From Spongilla lacustris (taxonomy: Eukaryota > Porifera > Demospongiae > Spongillida > Spongillidae), in NCBI GenBank assembly GCA_949361645.1, contig OX442425.1:6947622-7011621 (forward strand): DNA of 64,000 bases, read 5' to 3'. Positions 34,113 through 44,324 of the stretch are shown piece after piece; positions within the stretch are counted from its first letter, which is position 1, and the number at the start of each line of letters is the position of its first letter. A program made the translations under genes and the position numbers. The notes under the pieces are model-generated. The model had not been told where the DNA came from and did not search any database. It saw only the letters and a program-made list of their open reading frames with translations.

Positions 34113-35255
34113 GGCCAAACTAAGCCTTCCGTTTGCATATCGCGAATTGCAAGGGCTATTGATTAATTAATATAGATATAATATAGTCCTTGCTTTTTAT
34201 AACACAGTGTCGTTGCTGTTGAACCGGATCGAAACTCATGATTACACATAGAGCAAGGGAACCTGTTAAGGAACAACGTACCTTTCCCTTGACGGGTACG
34301 CCGCCTCGTTCGCAACGATCTGAATCGATCCCGGCTTCATCGGATCGATTGTCCAGCTAGCGCATCGCAGTCGAGCTAATCATAATATTCTAGCTAACAG
34401 CGGCGTAGGAAGGAGTTTAAAAGGGGGGGGGAGGAGGGGGCTGAAACGTAGGAAGCAGTTGAAAAGTGGTCAGGCGCAGAGCCCCAGAAACTAAAACATT
34501 TGCTACAATGTCTGCATTTTTGGCTCAGGATGACAGGAAAAGAGCTATGCATTTTTTGTAGCACTGACATCCTCGGAACAGAAGCACTTCGCGTCCCTGA
34601 CAGCTGGCTTGTCGACAATGATGGCAAGACCTTCTCATGACATCCCCCTTGCAACTTGTTGCAAGTAGATCCTTCACTGAAAAGGCGATAGATCGATCTT
34701 AAATCAACCCCTGTCTATTGCCAGGGCTGCATTAATAACATAATATCCGCTACGGATATTTTTACTGAAATTACCAATATCGCTTTAAAAAAAAAAAAAA
34801 TTTGTTTTAAAAATGATTTACTTCTGCGGGATACCATACGCTGGGCTGAGCGATGTGATTACATATTATTAGCGTTACATTATAACAATATACCGCCCGG
34901 TATTTACAGCCGCATAAGATAGGGTCTTCAGCTTTTTTTTTTTTTCTTCGCGCGCATGTAAATACAACAAAGATGAAACTTATACTGTTCTAGTCCTCGA
35001 AGGACGCCTGACTGATATATCGATTCAAAGTGAGATTACGTTGTACGGATAAAGAAGGATAAGCCACATTCCAGTGCCATGCGGTAACTAGGGTTCAGTT
35101 GCCTGTCTCCAAGCAGGGGTTGGGGACGAGACCTAATGTCCAACTTTTCAATGGAATGAAACAGCCGTGCATGTAATTGCATTGCGCGCAGCGCATTCAA
35201 TGGCTACATTCGAAGCAAAATTACTCGTAGTATCAGATACCCCCATCAACCAGCA
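34113..35255. other. Non-coding, AT-rich; no gene seen
   Basis: Short unrelated frames only. An 11-base G/A run lies at about 34420-34440 and an A run at 34785-34800. Confidence 0.5.
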
Positions 35256-35259
35256 GGTT

Positions 35260-35579
35260 TTAAATTCCCGCGAAAGGAGATAGAAAGACAGCACCGTAGC
35301 TTCCAGCCTATCTGGTTTTCCAAGTGGAAATAGTTACATTACCACGAGTCGGATGACAAGGTATTCTGTCCTACTTACATTAAGGCTGTCAGAGATTTCA
35401 AAATGACTTCAAAAAATGCCGAGGAAGCCTTTCTGACTAGAGGGTACAATAACTGGTCTGGAAGGCAGCTACTGATGCATTTCGCTAACACAAATCAAGT
35501 GAATGCCATGCAGAAAAAGTATACTCTACCGTTCACTACAAAAGACATCGATGAAACTATCTCCACTCTTCACGCTTAA
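35260..35579 (+). pseudogene. hAT-type transposase N-terminal (TTF zinc-finger) fragment
   Basis: The plus-strand frame runs FKFPRKEIERQHRSFQPIWF, then a TAG stop, then LHYHESDDKVFCPTYIKAVR and AEEAFLTRGYNNW. This is the TTF-type zinc-finger region found before DUF4371 in many hAT-like transposases ('RSFQPxWFxKWxWLHY...FCxxCxKA...F...G..NW'). The internal stop and a Cys-to-Tyr change in the second zinc ligand (CPTY) show that it is dead. It need not belong to the hAT element at 33 kb. Confidence 0.8.
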
Positions 35580-36790
35580 GAAAAGCTTTTCGGAGCATGA
35601 ATAAACATGCGTACTGAGAATCAATTAATTATATGTAGATGTTAATAAACAGTTTAATGAATATTGATATTAATTAATGACGAATATTAATTAACCTAAT
35701 GAACATTAATCAGCCCAACCAGTTTTTATAGCCTTCCGCCGGGCCTGTACATGAGTATCTATAGTTCAATTAAGGGGGCAAGGTGCGAGTGCATTGTGCA
35801 ATTTGTTCTGTTCCATGCCATTAAAAGTTATTGCAGCCAATAGTTAGATCAAGCAGTTAGGTAAAGTAGTGTAGCAACAGGCAGCAAACTAAATATAATT
35901 TATACCCCTTGATTCTCATCTGCCATGCAAGTAAAAAGAAAAATAATAAAAATAAATTAAGGCCTCACCAAGAGACCCAGAGCACATGTACATGTATATA
36001 CATGCATAACCTCCACCCCACCCCCATTTTTTGCAATGAAATTGACCAGAGGATAAATGAAAAACTGAACTGATAAAGAAGAGAAGTGGAATGTAGCAGA
36101 CAAGGGCCACCACATTCAGGCCAGTATTCAAACGTGACAATCTGGACTGCAATGCATGGGCCATCATCACTAATATTGCATTTCACATCTCATCAAAGAT
36201 TATATAGAATCAAAGGACTCAATCGCTTTGGTTGAAAATGTCCAAATGGCATCACAATGGTCCCATGGAAGTGTCATAGCAAGGGACGCTGCCCGCTGCA
36301 ACACCTTGGCCTATTCTATATCAAATGTTGACTTTTGTGGCATCTATTGATATATAGGGATGTCAGCCGCATGCCACCATGTTTAGTGACAACAAAAGTT
36401 TCAGCTACCCTGTGCAACATCTCTCAGCGCCTGTACACTTTCCATTCTCTTGTATGTTTAATTATGCACTTGTAATTCATTGTTGGTTGCATCATTTTGT
36501 TGTGGTGTTTATTATTAAAATTAGCTCATGTTTTATGATTGCACTGTGCATGTCTTATATCAAGAACATGGCTGAGCTTAATTGTCGATGCAATCAAAGG
36601 CCTGGGGACTTTTTCACATGCTGGACCACAACATGAAGCGTTCTGAGGCAATATCATGTGTAAGAGCCTTATATATTATAACCAGACCAGACAAGAAGCA
36701 ATTCTAGGCATTTTTTTTAAGTGAGCATTACACCATTCAATTGATGGTAAAGCCTCTGCTTGGCTAATCAAAATTTACACAATGACGGAC
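35580..36790. other. Intergenic, no gene seen
   Basis: AT-rich sequence with scattered short frames on both strands; nothing recognisable. It includes the 3' flank of the seven-helix receptor gene. Confidence 0.5.
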
Positions 36791-36793
36791 CAC

Positions 36794-37828
36794 TTACTCC
36801 GTTGGGGGATAATTTGCTCCCGAGTAAAATGTCCGGTAGGACAATTTACTCCGACAGACACTTTCCTCCGTGACAAAACCATCGTCATTATCAGCAACTT
36901 CGATCTCGTGAGCAGATTTCACGTGCACTTCGTAGTGTTTCACCTCTTTGTATTCGATGCAAGTTTTGCGGCACAGCTCCCTGTCAACGGTTAGTAATAA
37001 TACGACAAGAGCTGTTGGGTTGCAAATAGCTACCAGAATCCACAGGGCATACTGGTATTCTACTATTTCGTTGATTATTCGAACCACGTAGGCTATAGTG
37101 AAGATCGTCACGGGTAAGACCAAGACCAGCGCTTCTCTTTTCAATTGTCTGTATGTCTCCGCATCGTCTGGATCAATAGCGGCCCACTGTCCCTGCCTTC
37201 GCATAAGCACCACCACCCCCGCAACGTAGAGGATAATTACGACGCTGCCTAGGATGCTAATGGCTGCCGACAGAGCTATACTTACTGCTTGACCAAACGC
37301 GAACGAGGTGCAATTATCATCCATTGTACGAATCGCGCACCAAGGAATGTTTGGTGACCGTCCGTAGGCCAAATAAAGAAACGGGATCCAGAGCACTGTC
37401 AAAGGAAATGCGAAGACTATGAGTGACCATAACCGTATGTGCCGTTGCTCGCCTCTGCGATTATTGATGAAGTCTGAGAAAAGGTTGCATGCCAAGGCTA
37501 CCATTGACAAGACAATTATCCAAGTCGAGTACGTATCCACAAAGCCCATCGCAGCACAAATGGCCACTGTAAATTTGTTCTGTGCGAAGTAGTCCACCCT
37601 GATTAATGATCCTGAAATCCCTCCAAGCACGGCTCCTACGCTTGCGTAGAGAACCATTAGATGGGATTGGAATCGATACTTCCTTTTCATGACGTTGATA
37701 CAAATAGCCAGCGCGCCAAGTGCGATGGAAATGGGACCGGTGGCCGCCCTGACAGCTGCTATTTCCTTGTAATCGTCCTGCGGGTACAGCTGAGCGCAAC
37801 TCAGGTTGGAATCGTTGTCCATTTGTTG
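36794..37828 (-). CDS. Orphan seven-transmembrane receptor
   Basis: A 342-residue protein starting at ATG 37822, six bases behind a good acceptor (CACTCCTAG), so an upstream untranslated exon is likely. Seven hydrophobic helices are visible at about residues 30-50, 55-80, 92-120, 132-155, 180-212, 240-265 and 272-292. A conserved-looking pair of cysteines occurs: one at the start of helix 3 (AICAAMGF) and one in loop 2 (NIPWCAI). Loop 2 and the overall spacing are reminiscent of cAMP-receptor-like/class E and related orphan receptors common in early animals. There is no DRY, no NPxxY (it has CNPTALV) and no Frizzled KTxxxW. The tail carries acidic and tyrosine residues. Ligand and G protein are unknown. 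No signal peptide; two early N-linked sites are possible (NLS). Confidence 0.75.
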   Translation of the reverse strand, partial: QQMDNDSNLSCAQLYPQDDYKEIAAVRAATGPISIALGALAICINVMKRKYRFQSHLMVLYASVGAVLGGISGSLIRVDYFAQNKFTVAICAAMGFVDTYSTWIIVLSMVALACNLFSDFINNRRGEQRHIRLWSLIVFAFPLTVLWIPFLYLAYGRSPNIPWCAIRTMDDNCTSFAFGQAVSIALSAAISILGSVVIILYVAGVVVLMRRQGQWAAIDPDDAETYRQLKREALVLVLPVTIFTIAYVVRIINEIVEYQYALWILVAICNPTALVVLLLTVDRELCRKTCIEYKEVKHYEVHVKSAHEIEVADNDDGFVTEESVCRSKLSYRTFYSGANYPPTE

Positions 37829-37860
37829 CTAGGAGTGGGATGCGTACGCTTTGCTGATAG

Positions 37861-37893
37861 TCCGCAGATTAAATGCATGCATGCATGCATGCA
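37861..37893. repeat. (GCAT)n palindromic microsatellite
   Basis: Eight GCAT units just upstream of the receptor's first coding exon; every unit is self-complementary in GCATGC. Confidence 0.9.
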
Positions 37894-38397
37894 AGTGTGG
37901 GTGTGTGCTAAAATGCAAGCGACGCAAGACCCAATCTTAATATAATGAGTGAAAGTATATGATAATGTTGCATGTACGTACATGTAGTATCAATACTGGC
38001 ATAATATATATATACATGTGTATAATGCGAATGCAGTGAAAAATTCAGCTGTATATCCAAACCTCAGTGCTAGCTCACGGCTGTTCCTTCGCGCCGCAAC
38101 AACTAAATGCCCTCCAAAAAAGTAAGGCAAGTAAATGTCGGTCAAGACTTAAATGCATGTTCTCGTTGTTCTGAAGGTTTGACAAACCACTTCCTAAATT
38201 GTATAGGAAGACTGCATGGTTATGACCCAGAGAATTAAGGTATACAGCGTTTTTGTTGAACAATTCATAAAGAAAGTGAACTGTCTGAAAAGCTATATAC
38301 TAATCCATCTGGTCGAATTCATGATAAAAGAGGCAATTTGCCTGTCATACAAATTTTTGTCCTACATAATTTTTATCTGTGGGACTAAAAGTTTTCA

Positions 38398-38540
38398 TCC
38401 TAGTGTCGGAGGAATGGCTGTCCCCCTGGAAAAAGTGTTCCCCGGACATTCGTTCCTAGGTACAAATGTCCCCCCCCCGGACACTCGTACCTAGGAAAAA
38501 ATGCCCCCCCCCCCCCCCCCTGGAAAAAGTGTCCCCTCAA
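38398..38540. repeat. G-run hairpin repeat (copy 2 of 3)
   Basis: Alternating C-runs and CCTAGG motifs (…GGACATTCGTTCCTAGGTAC / GTACCTAGG…), similar to segments at 421-560 and 54054-54330. It contains a run of about 20 C. Origin unknown. Confidence 0.6.
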
Positions 38541-38660
38541 TAATTTATTAATAGAATCGTGAATTGGCAACGATAAAGTGTCTGTTGCCACATGGAGCTA
38601 TACAACTTTTTCTTGTTTCATGGATTTCGACGACATTTTGGTTTAATATTTATGGTCACT

Positions 38661-39095
38661 ACCCAGTTGCATGCATTGTCCAAAGACCAAAAACGTTCCG
38701 TTGTATTGCTGTACGCCAAAAAGGCTACGGGTCAATCGGATCGACTATTGAGGATTGTGATAACAATGATTGCCAGAGAAACAATGCCGTCAAGTTCTCA
38801 AAGACAAATGCAGTTCTACATCCAATACCTGTGGCATCCAAAGTTTAGTATCAGGTGGATTATTTTATCAGTGTAGCTACTTACAGTTGCATGCACATAA
38901 TCAATTGATTTACATATGAACTTTCATATAGATTGGTATTGATCTGTTAGGTCCTTTGCCTCAAACAGCTCAGGGAAATAATTATATAGTGACCTTGATG
39001 AATTATTTGTCAAAATGGCTAAAGGCAGAAGTGCTCAAAGATAAAACAGCAAAAGGAGTAGCCTTGTTCTTGTACCGGGTCTTTTGCAGGTAGGC
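38661..39095 (+). pseudogene. Gypsy-like integrase, N-terminal half
   Basis: Two pieces. The first (38661-38848) has KTFRCIAVRQKGYGS and EDCDNNDCQRNNAVKF...LHPIPVAS, the zinc-binding part and linker of Ty3/Gypsy-type integrases. The second (38930-39095) begins behind an acceptor-like TTTCATATAG with IGIDLLGPLPQTAQGNNYIV, which holds the first catalytic Asp, then SKWLKAE and GVALFLYR. The following part, with the second Asp and the Glu, is missing. Plus-strand sequence picks up again at 51.8 kb beyond the DNA transposon. Confidence 0.85.
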
Positions 39096-39108
39096 TTATA
39101 AATGATGA

Positions 39109-39598
39109 GATACAGTTGAACAAACTAACGTTTTCCCGCTTGATTCGCGCCAATGTTATAATCCCCGCCTCCCCATACATTGAGCGGAACGCAATTTGCC
39201 CAAATCATTGGCGCGAATCGAGCGCGAAAATGGGCACGTAGTGCACGTAGTTTGTTCAACTGTATCTCCGTAACGGATGGCATAAAAATTAACGAACAGA
39301 ACAAATCGATAGGTATAGGACCTCTCTACCTACAAACCGAATTTGAAGCGAATTGATTACTCCTACCGAAAGTTATGGCGGGTTTGAACCCAGTGGGGTA
39401 TCGAACGTTGCAATACTGACACGGAGCAAGTGCAAGACTCCAAAATGTATTTTACCATAGAGAAATGGTGCAGTATGAAGTGTTGAAAATAGGAAGTAGA
39501 TAGCGTTAACTGTTCGGAAGTTATAGCAAATCAAACGTAATGCATTTTTATTATACTTTTTTATAATACACGCTAGGTCCCTTTTCTCGTAAACTTTC
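39109..39598. mobile_element. Solo end of the 12-kb transposon family
   Basis: This stretch matches the right inverted repeat at 51390-51784 (CTGTATCTCCGTAACGGATG..., ending ...ACTTTCCCATATATA). Its inner edge is a foldback (AGATACAGTTGAACAAACTA / TAGTTTGTTCAACTGTATCT, 39109-39270). Its outer end faces the outer end of the intact left repeat at 39635, with 36 AT-rich bases between them. Confidence 0.75.
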
Positions 39599-39634
39599 CC
39601 ATATATAATATTAATTATTATAATATTATATAAT

Positions 39635-40068
39635 TATATGGGACAGTTTCCACGAAAATGGCCCTTCGTTTATATATATAAAATGTTATATAAATGCTTC
39701 TCGTTTGAATCGCTATATCTTCCGAACGGTTAAAGCTATCAACTTCTTATTTTCAACACTTCATACTATACCATTTGTCTGGAGTCTTGCACTTGCTCCG
39801 TATCAGTACTGCAACGTTCGATACCCCACCGGGTTCAAACCCGCCATAACTTTCTGTACGAGTAATCAAATCGCTTCAAATTCCGTTTGTAGGTAGAGGG
39901 GTCCTATACCTATTGATTTGTTCTGTTCGTTAATTTTTATGTCATCCGTTACTGAGATACAGCGGCGCAAAGTTGGTACAAGTTTCCCGCTCGAATCGCG
40001 CCGTTGTATGTGCGCGAACCGTTTCCATTCACCGAAGTACATGAAATTCAACTATTTCCTGTGGGTTG
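39635..40068. repeat. Left terminal inverted repeat
   Basis: Mirror image of 51332-51784 with modest divergence and small indels. Shared blocks include GGCCCTTCGTTTATATATA, AATCGCTATATCTTCCGAAC, TCAAATCGCTTCAAATTC, TTCCCGCTCGAATCGCGCCG and the inner limit CCTGTGGGTTGGG. Confidence 0.9.
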
Positions 40069-40202
40069 GGACTTTGTTAACCTAGCCACACCTACAAAGC
40101 ATTTATCATCAAGCGGCGGTGAGGTCTTGCCTATTAGCAGAGATAATGTATAAGTAGTATTTACAGTTGTTATTCGTTATCTTCTGTGTAGATATAAACG
40201 AT

Positions 40203-40310
40203 ATGGCGACAACTGACGACGAGCTCGTCGTGTATCATTCAGCGGACGAGTTCGAATGGTACGATAATTTGGACGTGGATGAGGAGGGTGGTGCCAATGG
40301 AATATAGAAG
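40203..40310 (+). other. Possible true N-terminus of the transposon protein
   Basis: An ATGGCG start at 40203 opens a 34-codon frame, MATTDDELVVYHSADEFEWY then DNLDVDEEGGANG, that ends at a TAG and overlaps the start of the main frame in another phase. A one-base slip near 40300 would join the two acidic segments. The right end of the element carries a similar ATGGCG start on the other strand. Confidence 0.45.
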
Positions 40311-42873
40311 TGGTGATTCCGACGGCATTTATAGCGATGTCTGTGAAGGTGGAATGAACGGTGATGGTGAAAGTGACGGAGATGGTGAAAGTGACGGAGA
40401 TGACGGTGATGGTGAAAGTGATGATGGTGGAAGTGATAGCGATAAGGACTGTGATGGAAGCGACTGTGATGGTGATAGCGGAAGCGACTGTGATGGCGAT
40501 GGTGATGATGTCAGCAAGGGCCCAGGTGGTGTACCAGCTAGAATAGCACGGGGACAGTGTCGTCCACGTCGCATGCTGAATGCCTACCTCACTAAAGGAG
40601 GGTGCTGCAAAGACGGCTGCTTATTGAAGTACGGTGACTTGCCCAAAAGACGAGCACTCACATTATCCAGATTGGACAAGAAAACCAGAAAGGCAGTTGT
40701 TTATGGAATGCTTGCTGTGACTCGGAACAAATCTGGTTCTCGAAATACATTCCAATATCGCCTTGACTGGTCCAGTCCTGTCTGCAGGGATGCTTTCTGT
40801 GCTGTCATTGGCACAAGTTACCGTACATTGAAGCGTTGGCAGCAGCAGGTGTGCTCTGACTCTGATGTTGAGCCCCATCCCCATGGGAACTGTGGCAGGG
40901 CTCCTCACAATGCCCTCTCTCGCGAGGACAAAAGGATGGTGGTCAGAGTTATTGAGAATTATGCTGCCACAAATGCCCTCCCTGACCCTGGTCGATTGCA
41001 AGGGACGATCAGAGACTACGTTCTGGAGAGTGGCAAAACACTAAAGTCAGTGTATGCTGAGTATTGCAAGGCCATGGAGTCCCTATCAAAGACCACACCA
41101 GCACCACAGCAACCTTGCCCTTACCGACTTACCACTCGGCTGAAGCGGCAGTACACCTTGCTCAACGTTCCTCCGGCTCCTCCTACACCTCCAGCTGCAC
41201 GTGTGGTGAAGTACGTGTCATTTATTAGACTCTGGCGCAGGTACTGCTTCAACATCAAGATCCAACCTGCACGCAGCGATCTGTGTGACAAGTGTGACCA
41301 GATGTTGGTCACTTTGAGGCACAGCCTTTCTGATGAGCAGCGCAAAACAATAAATGACAAATACAACCAACACCTCATTAAGGCCAAGGCATTCCGTGAC
41401 GCCTACAATGCAAACATTGAGGAGGCTGAGAAGGAATGGGGAAGTAAGGGACAGAAGGAACGTGACCAGATCCTGGGTCACTTGGAATCCAGGGCTCTGA
41501 TGGCTCCCTTCACCTCACACGCCCACCTGGACATGCAGATGCAGTACTCCTTTGACTACTGCCAGCAGGTGTCACTGCCCTACAGCTCACAACAAAGGGG
41601 CACTTTTTATTTCAGGACACCTCGCAAGGTCCAGGTGTTTGGTGTGTGTTGTGAGCCGCTGTGCCGCCAGGTGTTCTTCTTAATTGACGAGGCTGAGCAG
41701 GCTGGCAAGGGTGCTGTGGTGGTGGTCAGCCTGGTGCATGCATTCTTCCACCTACATGGACTGGGAGAGAGGCGTGTAACACTTCAGGCTGACAACTGTG
41801 TGGGCCAGAACAAGAACACCACCATGATGTGGTATCTGGCCTGGCGGGTGATCACTGGACAACATGAGGCCATCCAGCTGAACTTCATGCTACCTGGGCA
41901 CACAAAGTTCCGACCCGATTCCTACTTTGGCCTGTTCAAGAAGTACTACCGACGGCAGGACCATGTAGATGACATGGATGACCTAGCTGACTGTGTCCGA
42001 CACTGTGGCCAGAATGTCACTTGTGTGCCACAGCTGTACCAGAACTGGCAGTACTATGACTGGAACACCTTCTTGGGCCAGTGGTTTACTCCTTTGGCTG
42101 GCCTAGGCCGCTACCACACATTTGAGTTTGACCGAGAACACCCTGGTGTCATGAAAATGAAAATGTTAACATCGGACACAAACCCCACCGAGATGAGCAT
42201 GCTGAGGGCTGGAGTGGCCATAAAGGACATACAGGAGGCTTATCAGAGCCAATCGATGCCACCTGTTATTAGCCCCAGTGGTTTGTCCCTGATGCGGTCA
42301 CTGTACCTGTACGAAAGGGTGAGGGAATATGTTCGTGACCCCAAAAAAAGGGACAAAGTGTGTCCAAAGCCTCCACCAAACTCAGAGGCCACCTCTTCCT
42401 ATCCATGTGGCAACGCTTCATCCCTACCAGAAAACGACCAACCTGGACCTTCAACTGCCTTTCCTCACTCACCTACATGTACTGTTGAGGGTCATGAGTC
42501 TGCAGAAGACACATACAGTGAAGTGCAAGACGAAGCCAATAGCTGTGTTTCTGGCAGGAGGAAACGCAGACCCAGGTCTGAACTGATCCTTGCCTATCAG
42601 TGCACTGTATGTGGCAATAAGTATGGCAGTGGCTCGGCCCTGTCCCTGCACAAAAAGAAGACTCACAAGCAGCCTGCTGTTCCAGGTGATGAACACAGTG
42701 GTGCCACTAAGGTGGACAATGCCAGTGTTGACGTAGGAAGCCAGGATCCATCCAAGCGCAGGCGTAGGAAAAAATCTGAAATTGACAGGCCATTTTCCTG
42801 TTTTGTGTGTGGCAATAAGTACGGCAGCTCATCCGCACTCTATACTCACAAGAAGAGAGACCATGGCTCATGA
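40279..42873 (+). CDS. DUF7869-type transposase-like protein with two C2H2 zinc fingers
   Basis: An intact 864-codon frame. Residues about 25-80 are a Gly/Asp/Ser/Glu run. A Cys-rich block (GGCCKDGCLLKYGDL) and RTLKRWQQQV follow. Residues about 410-660 match the pattern I know from DUF7869 proteins: FDYCQQVSLPYSSQQRGTFY, then FRTPRKVQVFGV, then LIDEAEQAGKGA, then LQADNCVGQNKNTTMMWYLA, then LPGHTKFRPDSYFGLFKK. The DNC-GQNKN and HTKFRPD blocks hold conserved acidic residues and could form an RNase H-like site; that is inference. Two fingers close the protein (YQCTVCGNKYGSGSALSLHK near residue 775 and FSCFVCGNKYGSSSALYTHK near 840). Position between inverted repeats supports a transposase. The start used is the first ATG of this frame; 40203 may be the real one. 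Confidence 0.8.
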   Translation: MRRVVPMEYRSGDSDGIYSDVCEGGMNGDGESDGDGESDGDDGDGESDDGGSDSDKDCDGSDCDGDSGSDCDGDGDDVSKGPGGVPARIARGQCRPRRMLNAYLTKGGCCKDGCLLKYGDLPKRRALTLSRLDKKTRKAVVYGMLAVTRNKSGSRNTFQYRLDWSSPVCRDAFCAVIGTSYRTLKRWQQQVCSDSDVEPHPHGNCGRAPHNALSREDKRMVVRVIENYAATNALPDPGRLQGTIRDYVLESGKTLKSVYAEYCKAMESLSKTTPAPQQPCPYRLTTRLKRQYTLLNVPPAPPTPPAARVVKYVSFIRLWRRYCFNIKIQPARSDLCDKCDQMLVTLRHSLSDEQRKTINDKYNQHLIKAKAFRDAYNANIEEAEKEWGSKGQKERDQILGHLESRALMAPFTSHAHLDMQMQYSFDYCQQVSLPYSSQQRGTFYFRTPRKVQVFGVCCEPLCRQVFFLIDEAEQAGKGAVVVVSLVHAFFHLHGLGERRVTLQADNCVGQNKNTTMMWYLAWRVITGQHEAIQLNFMLPGHTKFRPDSYFGLFKKYYRRQDHVDDMDDLADCVRHCGQNVTCVPQLYQNWQYYDWNTFLGQWFTPLAGLGRYHTFEFDREHPGVMKMKMLTSDTNPTEMSMLRAGVAIKDIQEAYQSQSMPPVISPSGLSLMRSLYLYERVREYVRDPKKRDKVCPKPPPNSEATSSYPCGNASSLPENDQPGPSTAFPHSPTCTVEGHESAEDTYSEVQDEANSCVSGRRKRRPRSELILAYQCTVCGNKYGSGSALSLHKKKTHKQPAVPGDEHSGATKVDNASVDVGSQDPSKRRRRKKSEIDRPFSCFVCGNKYGSSSALYTHKKRDHGS

Positions 42874-42879
42874 CAAATG

Positions 42880-44320
42880 AACCATATTGTGAGATGCATT
42901 TCATGGTATTATTACCATTTCAATTTCATCTGTAGAAGTGAGGCCATTTTCCTTCACCCAAAGCTACATGTACCTGGCAAGTCCTACAATTACCCAAGGA
43001 ACCCAGACATCTTGGAGATAGATCCAACTGATGTTCAACAACAGCAACTGGACGTTCATACTCCTTGACATCAATGGAGGTCTAATACCAGCATTAAGAG
43101 CACTTAAAGCTAGAGAAGCTCTCAGGTTGTGAGTTACCCTAGCAATTTAGTTGCCTGAATAGACACAAAACATGATGCATGCACCTCTGCAAATATAAGT
43201 TAGTTGTTGCTCAGATTACTAGAGAGATGTTTGGTGCACCCATGAAGAAGTCGATTGTTGCTCAGATATACATGTACATGTACATGTAGCTCTGGTGCAC
43301 TCGTGAAGAAACGTTGGTTGTTGCAAAGTGATAACTCTGGTGCACCCGTGAAGTTAAAAGTCGATTGTTGCTCAGATATACATGTACATGTAGCTCTGGT
43401 GCACTCGTGAAGAAAAGTCGTTTGTTGCTTGATAACTCTGGTGCACCCGTGAAGTTAAAAGTCGATTGTTGCTCAGATATACATGTACATGTAGCTCTGG
43501 TGCACTCGTGAAGAAAAGTCGGTTGTTGCTCAGATAATCTATGTACAGTGCAACTGTGTATCATGTTGAATCAAAAGTTCTTTTAAGAACTCGTTTGTCA
43601 GCTTGTCCTCACAATCTATTGAGTTAACATTCTGACAAACGTTACATTTACACAAGAAGTTACACCTTAGCGAAGCTTGATTATCATAACAAAGAAGTGA
43701 TCACATGGGTACAAGCACATGAACATGTAAATGTTTTGAAAGAGTTCTAGTACGCATATTAATGGTAACAGAATGGTCCTTGTCCTGCCCAAGTGTGTCT
43801 GGCATAGGTCCAGCTGTCCATGGTAATGGTGCCTGGGACCATGACTGTGATGGTGACTGGAGCTGAATCCTTGGTGGAAACTGGACTATTGCAGCTACTG
43901 GTGGCCTCACCATTACAGGCAGTGGCTCTGGCTGATAGGAATGATGCAAGTATGAGTATGAGGAATGGGATGATGAGCATGGTGAGGAAAAACATGAAGA
44001 TGGATGTGTTGAATGACTTGAACGTGTTTGCTAAGTAGAGTGACATGGTGAAGAACGTATTGGATGAGTTGAGTGGCGGGGTGATCCAGGTGAATAGGAA
44101 CGTATTGTATGATTTGAGCGATTGAGTGAAGAGGAATGCACACGTGTTGAATGATGTGAGGTATGGGGTGAACTGGATGATTGTGATGGTGACCGAGATC
44201 TGCATGTACTACTTGTAGATGTACTTGTATTTAAGGATCCGCACTGTATACTCACAACAAGTGAGACCATGGCTCATGACAAATGAACCATATTGTGAAA
44301 TTCATGCTTTTTTATGTAAT
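42880..44320. other. Transposon interior: short array and duplicated gene end
   Basis: Positions 43195-43545 hold six to seven irregular copies of GTTGCTCAGATATACATGTA plus a CTCTGGTGCACTCGTGAAGA segment. Positions 43700-44210 show only weakly repetitive ATGG/TGATG-rich DNA. Positions 44236-44305 repeat, with few changes, the last part of the protein gene and its stop (42832-42903). Confidence 0.7.
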
Positions 44321-44324
44321 TTAA

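Noticed and set aside
33196..39598. A 6.4-kb transposon bounded by a left-type end at 33.2 kb and a right-type end at 39.6 kb, which would contain the receptor gene
   Set aside because: The left-type end lies inside a hAT element whose own right end and target duplication are at 34104-34112, so the inserted piece must end before that.
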